Assembly: GCA_964613745.1 (NCBI GenBank)
Contig: CAZTJA010000002.1
Coordinates: 1 to 64,000 of the forward strand
Source: CAZTJA01 sp964613745
GTDB taxonomy: Bacteria; Desulfobacterota; Desulfomonilia; Desulfomonilales; Desulfomonilaceae
Length of the DNA stretch: 64,000 nt
Reading direction: 5' to 3'
Under the pieces are notes generated by a model. The model did no database searches, was not told the DNA's origin, and saw nothing but the letters and a program-made list of their open reading frames with translations. Shown piece after piece: positions 1 to 9,123 of this stretch (its first letter is position 1; every line of letters begins with the position of its first letter). The translations under genes were made by a program, and so were the position numbers.

Positions 1-773
1 GCATGATTGACGACAAACTGAAGCTCCTGACGGGTCCTGAAACTGAGGACGGCAACAAAATAGCGAGCGCTATACACGAATATGCTGCCGAATGTTCCAT
101 ATGCAAAGTTTACGGGAGCGAGGCCCTAAATAGATGTGCGGATGAATGGATTCAGATTCTCGGCGGATATGGCTTCTGTTCAGAATACGGCGCGGAAAGA
201 CTTTATCGTGACTGCCGCATTAACCGAATTTTCGAGGGGACCAACGAAATAAATCGGCTGCTGATTGCTGGAACTCTCATTAAGAGAGCTATGACAGGCA
301 AGCTGCCAATGCAGTATCAACAAGGTATTGCGGATTCAGGCGAGATGTCTTTGCATTCGGAAATTAATACCATTCAAGAAATCAAAAAACTATTTCTTCT
401 CGTCGCCGGGACGTGCGCAGCTCGTTATCAATTGGAACTTACTGCTGAACAGGAAGTTACCGCTCTGCTCTCCAATATGGTAATCGAGATTTTCACCTGT
501 GAAAGCAATTTGTTACGAGCCGAGAAAGCGTCTCAATCGGGTTCAGAAAGCTCGCAGTACATGAAATCGGCTTCTCTCATTTACCTCAAGGAATCGCTTA
601 CACGAATACGATGTTATCTTGAAACCATTGTCGCTCGCTTGGGCCAAGATGCCGAATCGATGGGGGATCAGTTTAATCGGGCATATGACTCCGTCCGAAC
701 AATAGACGTGATAAAGGAAAAGCGTTACGTGGCCGAAAAAGTGATCGGGACGGAACGCTACTTTTTGGACTAA
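1..773 (+). CDS. acyl-CoA dehydrogenase, C-terminal part (cut by window start)
   Basis: C-terminal portion of an acyl-CoA dehydrogenase, the FAD enzyme that introduces the alpha-beta double bond in acyl-CoAs. The gene begins before the window; the first complete in-frame codon is at base 3. The family's C-terminal helical domain is visible: a GGYGF motif followed by RLYRDCRINRIFEGTNEI, the classic second signature. About 150 further residues follow this, so it is one of the long acyl-CoA dehydrogenases with a C-terminal extension, like VLCAD/ACAD9 or bacterial FadE-type enzymes, rather than the short 380-residue form. Substrate chain length cannot be read from this fragment. Family assignment is firm. 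Confidence 0.93.
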   Translation, partial: MIDDKLKLLTGPETEDGNKIASAIHEYAAECSICKVYGSEALNRCADEWIQILGGYGFCSEYGAERLYRDCRINRIFEGTNEINRLLIAGTLIKRAMTGKLPMQYQQGIADSGEMSLHSEINTIQEIKKLFLLVAGTCAARYQLELTAEQEVTALLSNMVIEIFTCESNLLRAEKASQSGSESSQYMKSASLIYLKESLTRIRCYLETIVARLGQDAESMGDQFNRAYDSVRTIDVIKEKRYVAEKVIGTERYFLD

Positions 774-918
774 CTAAGCTCGGCAATTCCTAGGATTGGC
801 TATTCATAACGGTTCAGATGTAATTTCGATGTTTTCCCGATGCCGGGCGGGAGGGTCGGTTCAAACTTCTTTGGGATTAGATTGACAGAGTCGAATACAT
901 CAATTAATTTGGTGACAA

Positions 919-996
919 GCGCCCGTAGCTCAGTAGGATAGAGCGCAACACTCCGGATGTTGAGGTCGAACGTTCGAATCGTTTCGGGCGCACCAA
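919..996 (+). tRNA. tRNA-Arg (anticodon CCG)
   Basis: Cloverleaf folds cleanly. Acceptor GCGCCCG (919-925) pairs with CGGGCGC (986-992), followed by discriminator A and an encoded CCA (994-996). The anticodon stem CAACA/TGTTG encloses the loop CTCCGGA, giving anticodon CCG, which reads the Arg codon CGG. The T arm contains GTTCGAAT. It stands alone between an acyl-CoA dehydrogenase gene and trmO on the opposite strand. Confidence 0.95.
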
Positions 997-1073
997 AAAG
1001 AATCCCCTATTTTGACCCGCAACTCCGGTTCATTGGCGATCCAACCTCGCACCGCTTAGTCCCTACATTGACA

Positions 1074-1481
1074 TCACTCGGCCTTGTCGGACAGAACGCA
1101 TTTAAGATCAATAATCGGAGTCCCGTCTACTACTTCGAGCGGGCTCACGATGAAACGAAGCTTTGACTCCATGGAAACGATTTTGGCTCTGTGCAGCCCA
1201 ATAGGGTTTGGTCTATCGGGAGATCTCGTGTTGAAAACCCCGGTTAAAGGGTTTTTAGGATTTCCCCTGGGATGGACCCGCAGCACCGATCTATCTGAGA
1301 GATGCATCCATGTCAGCAGAATAATTTCCATTCCCGTTTGAAGCCCATCCATCGCCTCAATGAAATCTGCTTTCATTTCTATTAGCGCTTCAGGAGCTCC
1401 TTCACTACCTTGATGCGGGCATGACCGTCTATCTTTGAGCAATGAATTAACTACGCCGACTTGCCGAACCATATATTCCAT
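1074..1481 (-). CDS. trmO: TrmO-type tRNA (t6A37) methyltransferase
   Basis: About 135 residues, the single-domain size of the UPF0066/TsaA family. TrmO uses S-adenosylmethionine to N6-methylate t6A at position 37 of certain tRNAs. The family hallmark is visible in the middle of the protein: GVFNTRSPDRPNPIGLH, with the RPNPIGL core, preceded by HPRGNP and followed by EVVDGTPIIDLK. I chose the ATG at 1481 because GGGGGAT lies just upstream of it; an in-frame start 14 codons earlier lacks a ribosome site. It faces the tRNA-Arg gene and is divergent from the flavoprotein gene. The link between the tRNA gene and this enzyme may be coincidental. Confidence 0.88.
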   Translation of the reverse strand: MEYMVRQVGVVNSLLKDRRSCPHQGSEGAPEALIEMKADFIEAMDGLQTGMEIILLTWMHLSDRSVLRVHPRGNPKNPLTGVFNTRSPDRPNPIGLHRAKIVSMESKLRFIVSPLEVVDGTPIIDLKCVLSDKAE

Positions 1482-1822
1482 TTCTATCCCCCAAGTAATG
1501 GATAACGAATAGCATGCTTCCATAGCAAGCTAAAGCGGCACCTATTATAGGTAGGTCTATTGTCGAAGTTCAGAGTTGGTGATTCGGTCCGTGAAACAAA
1601 AGAAAAGTAATAAAAGATTGGGTTACAACCGAAGCAAGTTAATTGACATGAGAATCAATTTCTGAAAAAACTGAATTGCTTCATTCAACCACATTTCGGT
1701 TGAGTATACCCGAAACCGACCGATCCAAAATGGATATGGACGCCGAACTCTCATAATATTGGAAGCAAACGGTCATTCTCGGTCCATGAGATCAGATGGA
1801 CTGGAATTCAGGAGGAACGCTT
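1482..1822. other. divergent intergenic region with two inverted repeats
   Basis: No gene seen. It separates trmO (minus) from the flavoprotein gene (plus). Two short inverted repeats could be operators: AATTGA (1641-1646) / TCAATT (1655-1660) with an 8-base spacer that overlaps a TTGACA, and TCAACC (1685-1690) / GGTTGA (1698-1703) with a 7-base spacer. No convincing paired -35/-10 set was found. Confidence 0.35.
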
Positions 1823-3826
1823 TTGATTACCAAACTCTTCGAACCCATTAAACTGGGACCGATACACGTTCGAAATCGGGTCGTAATGACCGCAATGCAT
1901 CTGAACTATACACCAAACGGTGACATAAATGATCGTTTCATAGAATTTTATCGGGCAAGAGCTGCAGGAGGCACGGGTCTCATTATTATCGGTGGAGCTG
2001 AAATCGATGAGCAGGCGTCCGGCATTGACCTCATGTTATCCATTAAGGACGACAAAACCATTCCCGGCCTGCGAAGATTTACCGACGCAATGCACGCCGA
2101 AGGGGCGGCAACCGCGGTGCAGCTCTACATGGCCGGTGCCTACTCATTCTGCGGTATGAAGGGATTGCCTACGTTGGCACCGTCTGAATTCGTCAGCTAT
2201 TTCACTCGCCAGAAAACCACCGCCATGACACTGGAAGATATAGTTCGAGTGCAGGACGATTTTGCTCAATCAGCCAAAAGAGCCAAGGAAGCCGGATTTG
2301 ATGCGGTTGAGGTATTGGGATCGGCAGGCTATCTGATCTGCCAATTTTTGTCTCCGAAGACGAACAAACGTGATGACGAATATGGTGGATCACTTGAAAA
2401 CAGAATGCGCTTTGGGCTGGAGACCGTTCGGAAAGTTCGGGAAATGATTGGTCCTGAGATGGCCCTCATAGTAAGGGTGGCCGGTAACGATTTCGTGCCT
2501 GAAAGTCATACCAACCGCGAGGCCAGAATATTCGCCAAAGCCGTAGAAAGTGCAGGAGCGGACTGCATCAACGTCACCGGCGGTTGGCATGAAAGCCGCG
2601 TCCCCCAAATTACGATGGATCTTCCGCAGGCCGGATATGCATACCTGGCTAGAGGAATTAAACAAAGCGTAAGTGTACCCGTTGTAGCCTGCAACAGGAT
2701 TAATGATCCGTTTGTTGCTGAAGAATTGTTGAGAGAAGGAGTTTCGGACCTCGTTGGTGTTGCGCGGGGGCTTATTGCCGATCCCGAATTTGTGAATAAG
2801 GCTAAAGCCGGTCGAACGGATGAGATCAGACGATGTGTGGCCTGCAATCAGCGATGTTTTGATCACGTATTCCAATTGAGGCCCGTAGGATGCATGGTAA
2901 ACCCCCGTGCCGGAATCGAGAGAGAAACCCAAATTCAGCCAACCGATTCTCCAAAGAAGATCCTTGTTGCAGGAGCCGGACCTGCAGGCTGTGAGTTTTC
3001 ACTTATAGCGGCCAAACGCGGTCACAATGTGATCTTGTGCGAAAAGGAAGACGTGATTGGGGGACAAGTTGCCTGGGCTGGTGAACCCACCGGTAAAGTA
3101 GATTTTCATTTTCTCTTGGACTTCTACAACGCCGCTCTGCCGAAGTCGGGAGTGGACCTCAGGTTGAACACTGTGGTTACTCCGCAATTGGTTTCGTCCG
3201 TGAACCCCGATTTTATAGTAGTGGCAACCGGAGCCGCCCCCTTCAAACCACCTATAGATTTTGTCGATGCTCCGCACGTTTCGCAGGCATGGGACGTTCT
3301 GCGTGAAAAGGTTCAAACAGGGTCACAAGTAGTAGTGGTTGGCGGCGGTTCGGTAGGATTGGAAACTGCGCTCTACCTGGCAGCGAAGGGGACGATTTCT
3401 CCCGAGCAACTCTATTTCTTAATGATGCACGATGCCGAGTCTCCGGAGGTGCTGAAGGAACTCATGCTGACCGGGGTGAAGAAAATTACGGTCATCGAAA
3501 TGCTCAGAAGAGTGGGTCAAGATGTCGGACAGTCAACTCGATGGGTGTTGATGAAGGATCTGCAGCTAAGAGGAATCGAAGTCATTACCGAAGCGAAAAT
3601 GAAGGATATTCTTCCGGATAGGATCATTTATACTGATGCAGGCGGGGTTGATCATGAGATTCCATGTGACTCAGTAGTGTTGGCAATGGGATCGAGACCG
3701 GAAAATTCGTTGGCAAAAGAATTGGAAACATGTGGGATAGAGATGCGCGTAATAGGGGATGCCAATAAGGTTGGGCGGATAGGAAATGCACTTGATGACG
3801 GATTCAATCTAGGGAGCAAGATTTAA
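1823..3826 (+). CDS. old yellow enzyme/2,4-dienoyl-CoA reductase-type NADH:flavin oxidoreductase
   Basis: 667-residue three-part flavoprotein. Residues about 1-350 form an FMN TIM barrel (start MITKLFEPIKLG, then RNRVVMTAM). A 4Fe-4S motif C-x2-C-x3-C-x11-C follows (CVACNQRC ... GC). The C-terminal half has two dinucleotide folds, GAGPAG for FAD and GGGSVG for NAD(P)H. This is the architecture of FadH (2,4-dienoyl-CoA reductase) and trimethylamine dehydrogenase; which substrate is reduced cannot be told from sequence. I place the start at the TTG at 1823 because AGGAGG lies 7 bases upstream; an ATG nine codons earlier (1796) has no such site. A role in unsaturated acyl-CoA breakdown would fit the neighbouring acyl-CoA dehydrogenase, but this is inference. 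Confidence 0.9.
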   Translation: MITKLFEPIKLGPIHVRNRVVMTAMHLNYTPNGDINDRFIEFYRARAAGGTGLIIIGGAEIDEQASGIDLMLSIKDDKTIPGLRRFTDAMHAEGAATAVQLYMAGAYSFCGMKGLPTLAPSEFVSYFTRQKTTAMTLEDIVRVQDDFAQSAKRAKEAGFDAVEVLGSAGYLICQFLSPKTNKRDDEYGGSLENRMRFGLETVRKVREMIGPEMALIVRVAGNDFVPESHTNREARIFAKAVESAGADCINVTGGWHESRVPQITMDLPQAGYAYLARGIKQSVSVPVVACNRINDPFVAEELLREGVSDLVGVARGLIADPEFVNKAKAGRTDEIRRCVACNQRCFDHVFQLRPVGCMVNPRAGIERETQIQPTDSPKKILVAGAGPAGCEFSLIAAKRGHNVILCEKEDVIGGQVAWAGEPTGKVDFHFLLDFYNAALPKSGVDLRLNTVVTPQLVSSVNPDFIVVATGAAPFKPPIDFVDAPHVSQAWDVLREKVQTGSQVVVVGGGSVGLETALYLAAKGTISPEQLYFLMMHDAESPEVLKELMLTGVKKITVIEMLRRVGQDVGQSTRWVLMKDLQLRGIEVITEAKMKDILPDRIIYTDAGGVDHEIPCDSVVLAMGSRPENSLAKELETCGIEMRVIGDANKVGRIGNALDDGFNLGSKI

Positions 3827-3862
3827 AAAAACTTCTTTTGCGACATTCTGAAATTTGAAACA

Positions 3863-4144
3863 TCACTCCGGATCAATTCCGTAGATCGGGAGAGTTACGT
3901 GTTCAGACCTGCATTTCGGACACTTCCCCGGAGGTGTGATTCGTTTTCTGCTGCTGAATTCGAATCCGCAGGTCAGGCATTTTGCGGCCTCGACGATAAT
4001 GGTTTTCCGAGTCCCTATGCTTTTCTGAACATGTTCGAGATGATAGTACACGTCCTTTTCCCTTATTCCAATAATTTGGGACAGGTTGCCGGCGGTGTAC
4101 CTGCCGGTTTTCAGTAGCTGAGTCATTTGCTGTCTGATAGTCAT
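3863..4144 (-). CDS. small HTH + zinc-ribbon predicted transcription regulator
   Basis: About 93 residues from the ATG at 4144; a TTG at 4171 would add nine. The N-terminal half reads as a winged-helix or ArsR-like HTH (MTIRQQMTQLLKTGRYT, then IIGIREKDVYYHLEHVQ). The C-terminal half is a zinc ribbon with CLTC and CPKC pairs. This matches the COG3357-type family (HTH fused to Zn-ribbon), whose targets are generally unknown. It converges with the flavoprotein gene and is divergent from ssb. Arrangement suggests it is transcribed alone. Confidence 0.75.
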   Translation of the reverse strand: MTIRQQMTQLLKTGRYTAGNLSQIIGIREKDVYYHLEHVQKSIGTRKTIIVEAAKCLTCGFEFSSRKRITPPGKCPKCRSEHVTLPIYGIDPE

Positions 4145-4325
4145 TGATCGATCAACTCTGCTTGTACGCAATTAACACGTTTAATGTTGACAAGATTACG
4201 TAATTTGGATCAGGATAACCGTTCGACTTAGATAATAAAATTGCCGCACAAAATTCAAGATCTACAACGTAGATTATCAAACAATCCGCCCTATACAAAC
4301 GGGTTTGGGATTAACGGAGGGAATC

Positions 4326-4799
4326 GTGGCCCAAAGATCTCTGAATAAGGTAATGTTGTTGGGTCATTTGGGTAAAGACCCTGAAGTGAGATACACGGCT
4401 TCGCAAAGGGCTGTTGCCACTTTTTCGTTGGCAACTTCAATGTCTTGGCGCGACCAGGAAGGCGCTCAGCAAGAAAGAACCGAATGGCATAATATAGTCG
4501 CTTGGGGAAGACTCGGAGAAATCTGCGGTGAGCACCTCAGCAAAGGTAAACAGGTTTTCATCGAAGGTAGAATACAGAGTCGAGAATGGCAGGATCAGGA
4601 AGGTAAGAAGCGCAAAACGGTAGAAATCATAGCGACGGATTTAATTATGTTGGGAGGGTCCGGACAGGGTCAATCAAGATCTTCCGGTGATGCGGCCAGG
4701 TCACACGGTCGAGATCAGGCGAAGCCGGCGCCAAAAGATCGGCCTTACTCGGATGAAGACTACTATCAGCCACCTCCAGAGGATGACATTCCATTTTAA
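4326..4799 (+). CDS. ssb: single-stranded DNA-binding protein
   Basis: 157 residues, one OB fold plus an acidic tail. It coats single-stranded DNA in replication, repair and recombination. Visible features are the OB-fold start NKVMLLGHLGKDPEVRYT, the WHNIVAWGRLGE strand and GKQVFIEGRIQSREW. A Gly/Ser/Pro-rich linker leads to the acidic tip EDDIPF that recruits partner proteins. I chose the GTG at 4326, six bases after GGAGG; a TTG further upstream (4305) lacks a ribosome site. The gene stands alone here, without rpsF/rpsR. Confidence 0.95.
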   Translation: MAQRSLNKVMLLGHLGKDPEVRYTASQRAVATFSLATSMSWRDQEGAQQERTEWHNIVAWGRLGEICGEHLSKGKQVFIEGRIQSREWQDQEGKKRKTVEIIATDLIMLGGSGQGQSRSSGDAARSHGRDQAKPAPKDRPYSDEDYYQPPPEDDIPF

Positions 4800-4875
4800 T
4801 GGAAAATTCATAGTTCCAGGTGTGTACCGGTTGACCTGAACGGGAACTGCATTAGACTTTGTATGTACCTATACG

Positions 4876-4891
4876 CTAACCTTCGGGTTAG
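4876..4891 (+). other. UUCG-tetraloop hairpin between ssb and the binding-protein gene
   Basis: CTAACC (4876-4881) and GGTTAG (4886-4891) pair around TTCG, an unusually stable C(UUCG)G tetraloop. No T-run follows, so it is not a canonical intrinsic terminator. It may stabilise the ssb transcript end or mark a processed end. Confidence 0.4.
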
Positions 4892-4993
4892 TAATCCCCA
4901 TTTACCAAGACTATTCTTACGTTGATTAAAAGAGTTCCCCGAATTCCATGTAGAATTTTTGTCTTGGATTCGACATTCCTTGAGGGAGGACAA

Positions 4994-6937
4994 ATGCAAT
5001 CTTTGCCGTCGACGATGAAACGCAAAAGGGCGATTATACTCGTTTCGGTTATCCTAATTCTGAGCTGCTACAGCTTTGCCCTGTCACAAGATTCTGCAGG
5101 TACGACATCCTTCAAGGAGTCCCCGGCCCTAAGCGATTTGGTCAAGAAAGGCGAATTGCCCTCAATTGACAAAAGATTGCCCAAGGAACCCGTTGTAGTT
5201 AAACCGTTTGATAAACCCGGAAACTACGGAGGTACTTGGAGAAGAGCATACACGGGATTGTCCGACCTGGTCGGCGCGAGACGGGTAATCTATGATCCGC
5301 TTGTGCGCTGGAGTCCCGAATATAAGATCATTCCTAATCTAGCAAGGAAATGGGATGTGGATGCGGAAGGCAGAACATTTACTTTTCATCTTGTTGAAGG
5401 AGTAAAATGGTCTGATGGACAACCGTTTACTGCAGATGATTTGATGTTTTACTTTGAAGATATTCTTCTGAACAAAGATATAACGCCGACCATTCCTTCT
5501 TGGATCTCACCGTCCGGAAATCCCCCCAAGTTCACGAAAATTGACGACTATACCGTCAAAGTAGAGTTCGATAAACCTTACAGTCTTTTCTTGGAGCAAT
5601 TAGCTTGCCCTCATGCAATGGCTCTTGTTACCAAACCAAAGCATTATCTTAAACAATTTCACAAAAAATACGCTGATCCGGCCCAGTTGGAAAAATTGGT
5701 GGAAGCCAAAAATGCTTCTTCTTGGTCGAAACTATTCCAGGAGATGTCGGATCTGCAGCACTCCCTATTCGTGAATAAAGACATGCCTACCATTTGTGCA
5801 TGGATGACGAAAGTCCCCGCACCGGGCAAACGCTTTATTATGGAGAGAAATCCTTATTATTGGAAAGTCGATACTGCCGGGAAGCAGTTGCCCTACATAG
5901 ATACGATTGTCCATGATCTCCAAGCGGAAGCTCAGACCATATTACTAAAAGCCGTTGCCGGGGAGATCGACATGCAAGGCCGGAGGCTTGGCGGCATGCA
6001 GAACTCAGTGCTGCTCTTGGCGAGCCTTCCCACCGGCAAGTACCGTCTCGTTCCCAAGTCATCTACCGCGTCCGTGGGCCTGCTCCTGGCCCCTAATATC
6101 AATCACAAAGATCCGGTGATGAAGGAAATTTTTTCCAATCCTTCCTTTAGAAAAGCTTTGTCCCTGGCCATCAACAGAAATGAAATTAATAAAATTATTT
6201 TTAGAGGCAAAGGGGAATTGCGGCAGGCGGCACCTTTAAAGGAATCTGAATTCTATAGCCCAACTTACGAAAAGGCTTTCATAGAATATGATCCCAGCCA
6301 GGCTGCAATGCTGCTGGACCAAGCGGGCATAAAAATCGGCAAATCGAATAAGCGAGTGCGCCCTGACGGGAAGCCTCTTCAAATCTCATTGGATGTTTCT
6401 ATGGCTGTTCAGAGTAATGTGGATACAGCCGAGATTGTCGCATCCAACTTGAAGGCAATTGGAATAGACACGGAAGTAAAGTCGGAGACTTCCGAATTGT
6501 TCCGCCAACGGACTCTGTCTTCAAGCCACGACATAGCCATGTGGTCCGGGGATGGAGGGATCGAGTGCTTATTGGAGCCAAGATGGTATTTCCCTTACAG
6601 TACGGATAGTCTTCATGCTCCTCTCTACGGCATGTGGTACCAAAGCGGCGGGAAAACCGGGGAAGAACCGACACCGGAAATTAAAGAGCTGATGAACATC
6701 TACAGTCAGATCCTTACGACTACAGACGACGCCCAGAAAAAAATACTCTTTGAGAAGATCATCCAAGCGAACGAGAAGAATCTCTGGGTAATTGGACTGG
6801 TCCACGATCCGCCTGACTACTATGTTGTAGCAAAAAACATGATCAATCTGCCTAAAAAGGACTTCCAGAGCTGGATTTATCCCAATCCCGGACCGATCTG
6901 GCCTGAACAATTCGCGTTCGAGACCAAAAAAGACTAA
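4994..6937 (+). CDS. ABC transporter substrate-binding protein, family 5 (peptide type)
   Basis: 647-residue extracytoplasmic binding protein of SBP family 5 (OppA/DppA). The N-terminal signal runs MKRKRAIILVSVILILSCYSFALS. The ILSC within it could act as a poor lipobox, so soluble versus lipid-anchored is open. The first domain carries GNYGGTWRRAY, VYDPLVRWSP-like sequence and the FTADDLMFYFEDIL segment typical of the family. The start is at 4994 because GGGAGGACAA precedes it. It is longer than DppA (about 535) and resembles the 600-700-residue subclass, some members of which bind sugars or other solutes, so peptide is likely but not certain. It opens the importer operon that follows. Confidence 0.9.
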   Translation: MQSLPSTMKRKRAIILVSVILILSCYSFALSQDSAGTTSFKESPALSDLVKKGELPSIDKRLPKEPVVVKPFDKPGNYGGTWRRAYTGLSDLVGARRVIYDPLVRWSPEYKIIPNLARKWDVDAEGRTFTFHLVEGVKWSDGQPFTADDLMFYFEDILLNKDITPTIPSWISPSGNPPKFTKIDDYTVKVEFDKPYSLFLEQLACPHAMALVTKPKHYLKQFHKKYADPAQLEKLVEAKNASSWSKLFQEMSDLQHSLFVNKDMPTICAWMTKVPAPGKRFIMERNPYYWKVDTAGKQLPYIDTIVHDLQAEAQTILLKAVAGEIDMQGRRLGGMQNSVLLLASLPTGKYRLVPKSSTASVGLLLAPNINHKDPVMKEIFSNPSFRKALSLAINRNEINKIIFRGKGELRQAAPLKESEFYSPTYEKAFIEYDPSQAAMLLDQAGIKIGKSNKRVRPDGKPLQISLDVSMAVQSNVDTAEIVASNLKAIGIDTEVKSETSELFRQRTLSSSHDIAMWSGDGGIECLLEPRWYFPYSTDSLHAPLYGMWYQSGGKTGEEPTPEIKELMNIYSQILTTTDDAQKKILFEKIIQANEKNLWVIGLVHDPPDYYVVAKNMINLPKKDFQSWIYPNPGPIWPEQFAFETKKD

Positions 6938-6948
6938 CCGGCCTAAAA

Positions 6949-6980
6949 CCCTGAGCTTGCATCACAATTCAAGCTCAGGG
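6949..6980 (+). promoter_or_regulatory. intercistronic hairpin after the binding-protein gene
   Basis: Perfect 11-bp stem: CCCTGAGCTTG (6949-6959) pairs with CAAGCTCAGGG (6970-6980), with a 10-base loop. It sits 12 bases after the binding-protein stop and 35 bases before the permease start, with no T-run. In ABC importer operons such hairpins often protect the upstream message or attenuate the downstream one, giving excess binding protein. That role here is inferred. Confidence 0.65.
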
Positions 6981-7014
6981 AAACAGATAAATATTCGTAG
7001 ATCGAGGTTCGCCT

Positions 7015-8013
7015 ATGGTCGCTTTCATAATACGGCGACTGCTTACAATGATTCCGACGTTGATAGCCATATCTATCATCTCGTTCATCATTATTCAGTT
7101 GCCGCCCGGTGATTTTCTCGAAACATATGTGGCTCAACTAAGTGCAAGTGGTGAGAAGATCGACCAGGCTGAACTCGAAGCTCTCAAGCAACGATTCGGA
7201 TTGGATGATCCTTTATACATCCAGTACCTAAAATGGGCGTGGAATTTCCTCCACGGTGACTTCGGTTATTCCTTTGAATGGAAGCGTCCAGTCAGCAGCT
7301 TGATTGGTGAGCGAATATCAATGACGCTCCTGATATCCTTATCTACCCTTTTGTTTACCTGGGCCATTTCTCTGCCGATCGGCATTTATTCGGCGGTCCG
7401 TCAGTATTCATGGGTTGATTACCTCCTTACATTTATCGGCTTTATAGGTCTTGCGACTCCGAATTTCCTATTCGCTCTTATTTTGCTCTGGTTCTCGTAT
7501 TCATACTTGGGAATGAGTATCGGCGGCCTCTTTTCACCGGAATATGCAGAAGCTCCCTGGAGTTTTGCCAAATTTATCGACTTCTTAAAGCACCTTTGGA
7601 TACCCGTAGTAATCGTGGGAACAGCTCATACCGCCAAATTCATCAGGATTATTCGAGGCAATCTTCTTGATGAATTGAAAAAGCCCTATGTAGTTACCGC
7701 TCGTGCGAAAGGGCTTAGCGAAACGAAGCTCATATTGAAATATCCTGTTCGTGTCGCAATCAATCCGCTTGTAAGTACAATAGGATGGACTCTTCCTGAA
7801 TTAATCTCCGGGATAGCCATTACTGCGGTTGTCCTGAATCTCCCTACCTCGGGTCCTCTTTTGTTGAGCGCTCTCATGAGTCAGGACATGCATTTAGCCG
7901 GTAGCTTCATTATGCTGTTGAGCATTCTCACCGTAATAGGCACCCTTGTCTCGGATATCCTTCTGGCCTGGGTGGATCCGCGGATTCGCTATGGGGCGCG
8001 TGAGGGGGTATGA
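7015..8013 (+). CDS. peptide-type ABC transporter permease (DppB-like)
   Basis: 332-residue inner-membrane permease of the DppB/OppB family. It begins with the typical MVAFIIRRLLTMIPTLIAISIISFIII first membrane helix, followed by a periplasmic segment containing RFGLDDPLYIQYLKW. Several more hydrophobic segments follow. The cytoplasmic EAA loop that contacts the ATPases is visible as ARAKGLSETKLILKYPVRVAINP-like sequence around residue 225-245. A GAGG lies eight bases before the ATG. It is second in the importer operon and its stop overlaps the next start (ATGA, 4 bases), indicating translational coupling. Confidence 0.92.
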   Translation: MVAFIIRRLLTMIPTLIAISIISFIIIQLPPGDFLETYVAQLSASGEKIDQAELEALKQRFGLDDPLYIQYLKWAWNFLHGDFGYSFEWKRPVSSLIGERISMTLLISLSTLLFTWAISLPIGIYSAVRQYSWVDYLLTFIGFIGLATPNFLFALILLWFSYSYLGMSIGGLFSPEYAEAPWSFAKFIDFLKHLWIPVVIVGTAHTAKFIRIIRGNLLDELKKPYVVTARAKGLSETKLILKYPVRVAINPLVSTIGWTLPELISGIAITAVVLNLPTSGPLLLSALMSQDMHLAGSFIMLLSILTVIGTLVSDILLAWVDPRIRYGAREGV

Positions 8014-9116
8014 GCCAAGAACAACAGAATCAGGAAAAGTACCTCAACGCTTCAACTCGGCAGCTTGTCTGGTGGCGCTATAAAAAACACACACTGGCCA
8101 TGATCGGCTTGTATTTCATTATCGCTCTGTATGTGATTTCTCTTTTTTGCGAATTTTTGGCGCCTTACGATAAAGACAGGCGGCACTTTGACGCGATATA
8201 TGCGCCTCCCAGCACTATTCGTGTTTTAGACGGTGACGGCAATCTGAGAAGACCCTTTGTGCACGGTGTTCTTCTCGATATGGATATGGACACGCAGCAG
8301 ATCAGGTATGTTGAACAGAAAGACCAGATCTTTCCTATACGCTTTTTCGTAAGGGGAGATGAATACAGCTTTTGGGGATTGTGGAGAAGCAACCTTCATC
8401 TGTTCGGGGTGGAACCGCCAGGTAGGATTCATCTGTTCGGAACCGATCGAATGGGGCGCGACATGTTTTCCCGCTGCCTCTATGGAAGCAGAATTTCTCT
8501 GTCGATTGGTATGTTGGGCGTTTTTCTAAGTTTGATATTGGGTCTGACTTTGGGAGGAGTTTCAGGATATTGGGGCGGTTGGGCGGATAGTATCATCCAG
8601 AGAATAATAGAGATTATACGCTGTTTTCCCAGTATTCCTCTGTGGATGGGGCTTTCGGCGGCAATGCCCCCGCATTGGCCGGCATTGAAGGTGTATTTCG
8701 TAATAACCATACTATTGTCGTTGATTGGCTGGACGGATTTGGCTCGAGTTGTAAGAGGCAAGCTCATTGCACTGCGGAACGAAGAATTTGTACTTGCTGC
8801 TCGCTTCGCAGGGGCGGGCCATGCGAGAATCATCTTCAGGCATCTAATCCCATCGTTCACCAGCCATATAATCGTGACCGTAACATTGGCCATCCCCGGC
8901 ATGGTTCTGGCGGAAACAGCCCTTAGCTTTCTCGGGATTGGACTCAGGCCGCCTATAACAAGCTTAGGCGTTCTTTTGAAAGAGGCTCAAAACATTACCA
9001 CGATAGCCCTCTATCCCTGGTTGTTGATTCCGGTCGGCTTTGTAATTTCCACCGTCTTGTCCTTCAATTTTGTGGGCGACGGATTAAGAGATGCCGTAGA
9101 TCCGTACTCGAGGTAA
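8010..9116 (+). CDS. peptide-type ABC transporter permease (DppC-like, long form)
   Basis: 368-residue permease pairing with the preceding one. The first membrane helix (HTLAMIGLYFIIALYVISLF) is followed by an unusually long soluble loop of about 100 residues before FGTDRMGRDMFSRCLYGSRISLSIG, where the membrane core resumes. The EAA loop is LAARFAGAGHARIIFRHLIP. Ordinary DppC proteins are about 300 residues, so the extra periplasmic insert marks the long subclass, matching the long binding protein. It starts inside the stop of the upstream permease gene. Confidence 0.92.
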   Translation: MSQEQQNQEKYLNASTRQLVWWRYKKHTLAMIGLYFIIALYVISLFCEFLAPYDKDRRHFDAIYAPPSTIRVLDGDGNLRRPFVHGVLLDMDMDTQQIRYVEQKDQIFPIRFFVRGDEYSFWGLWRSNLHLFGVEPPGRIHLFGTDRMGRDMFSRCLYGSRISLSIGMLGVFLSLILGLTLGGVSGYWGGWADSIIQRIIEIIRCFPSIPLWMGLSAAMPPHWPALKVYFVITILLSLIGWTDLARVVRGKLIALRNEEFVLAARFAGAGHARIIFRHLIPSFTSHIIVTVTLAIPGMVLAETALSFLGIGLRPPITSLGVLLKEAQNITTIALYPWLLIPVGFVISTVLSFNFVGDGLRDAVDPYSR

Positions 9117-9123
9117 TTCCATA

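Noticed and set aside
957..1166. ORF overlapping the tRNA-Arg 3' end
   Set aside because: Overlaps a certain tRNA and trmO on the other strand; no ribosome site or recognisable protein.
2390..2932. Long minus-strand ORF (180 codons) inside the flavoprotein gene
   Set aside because: Antisense shadow of a firmly identified gene; no similarity to any family and no ribosome site.
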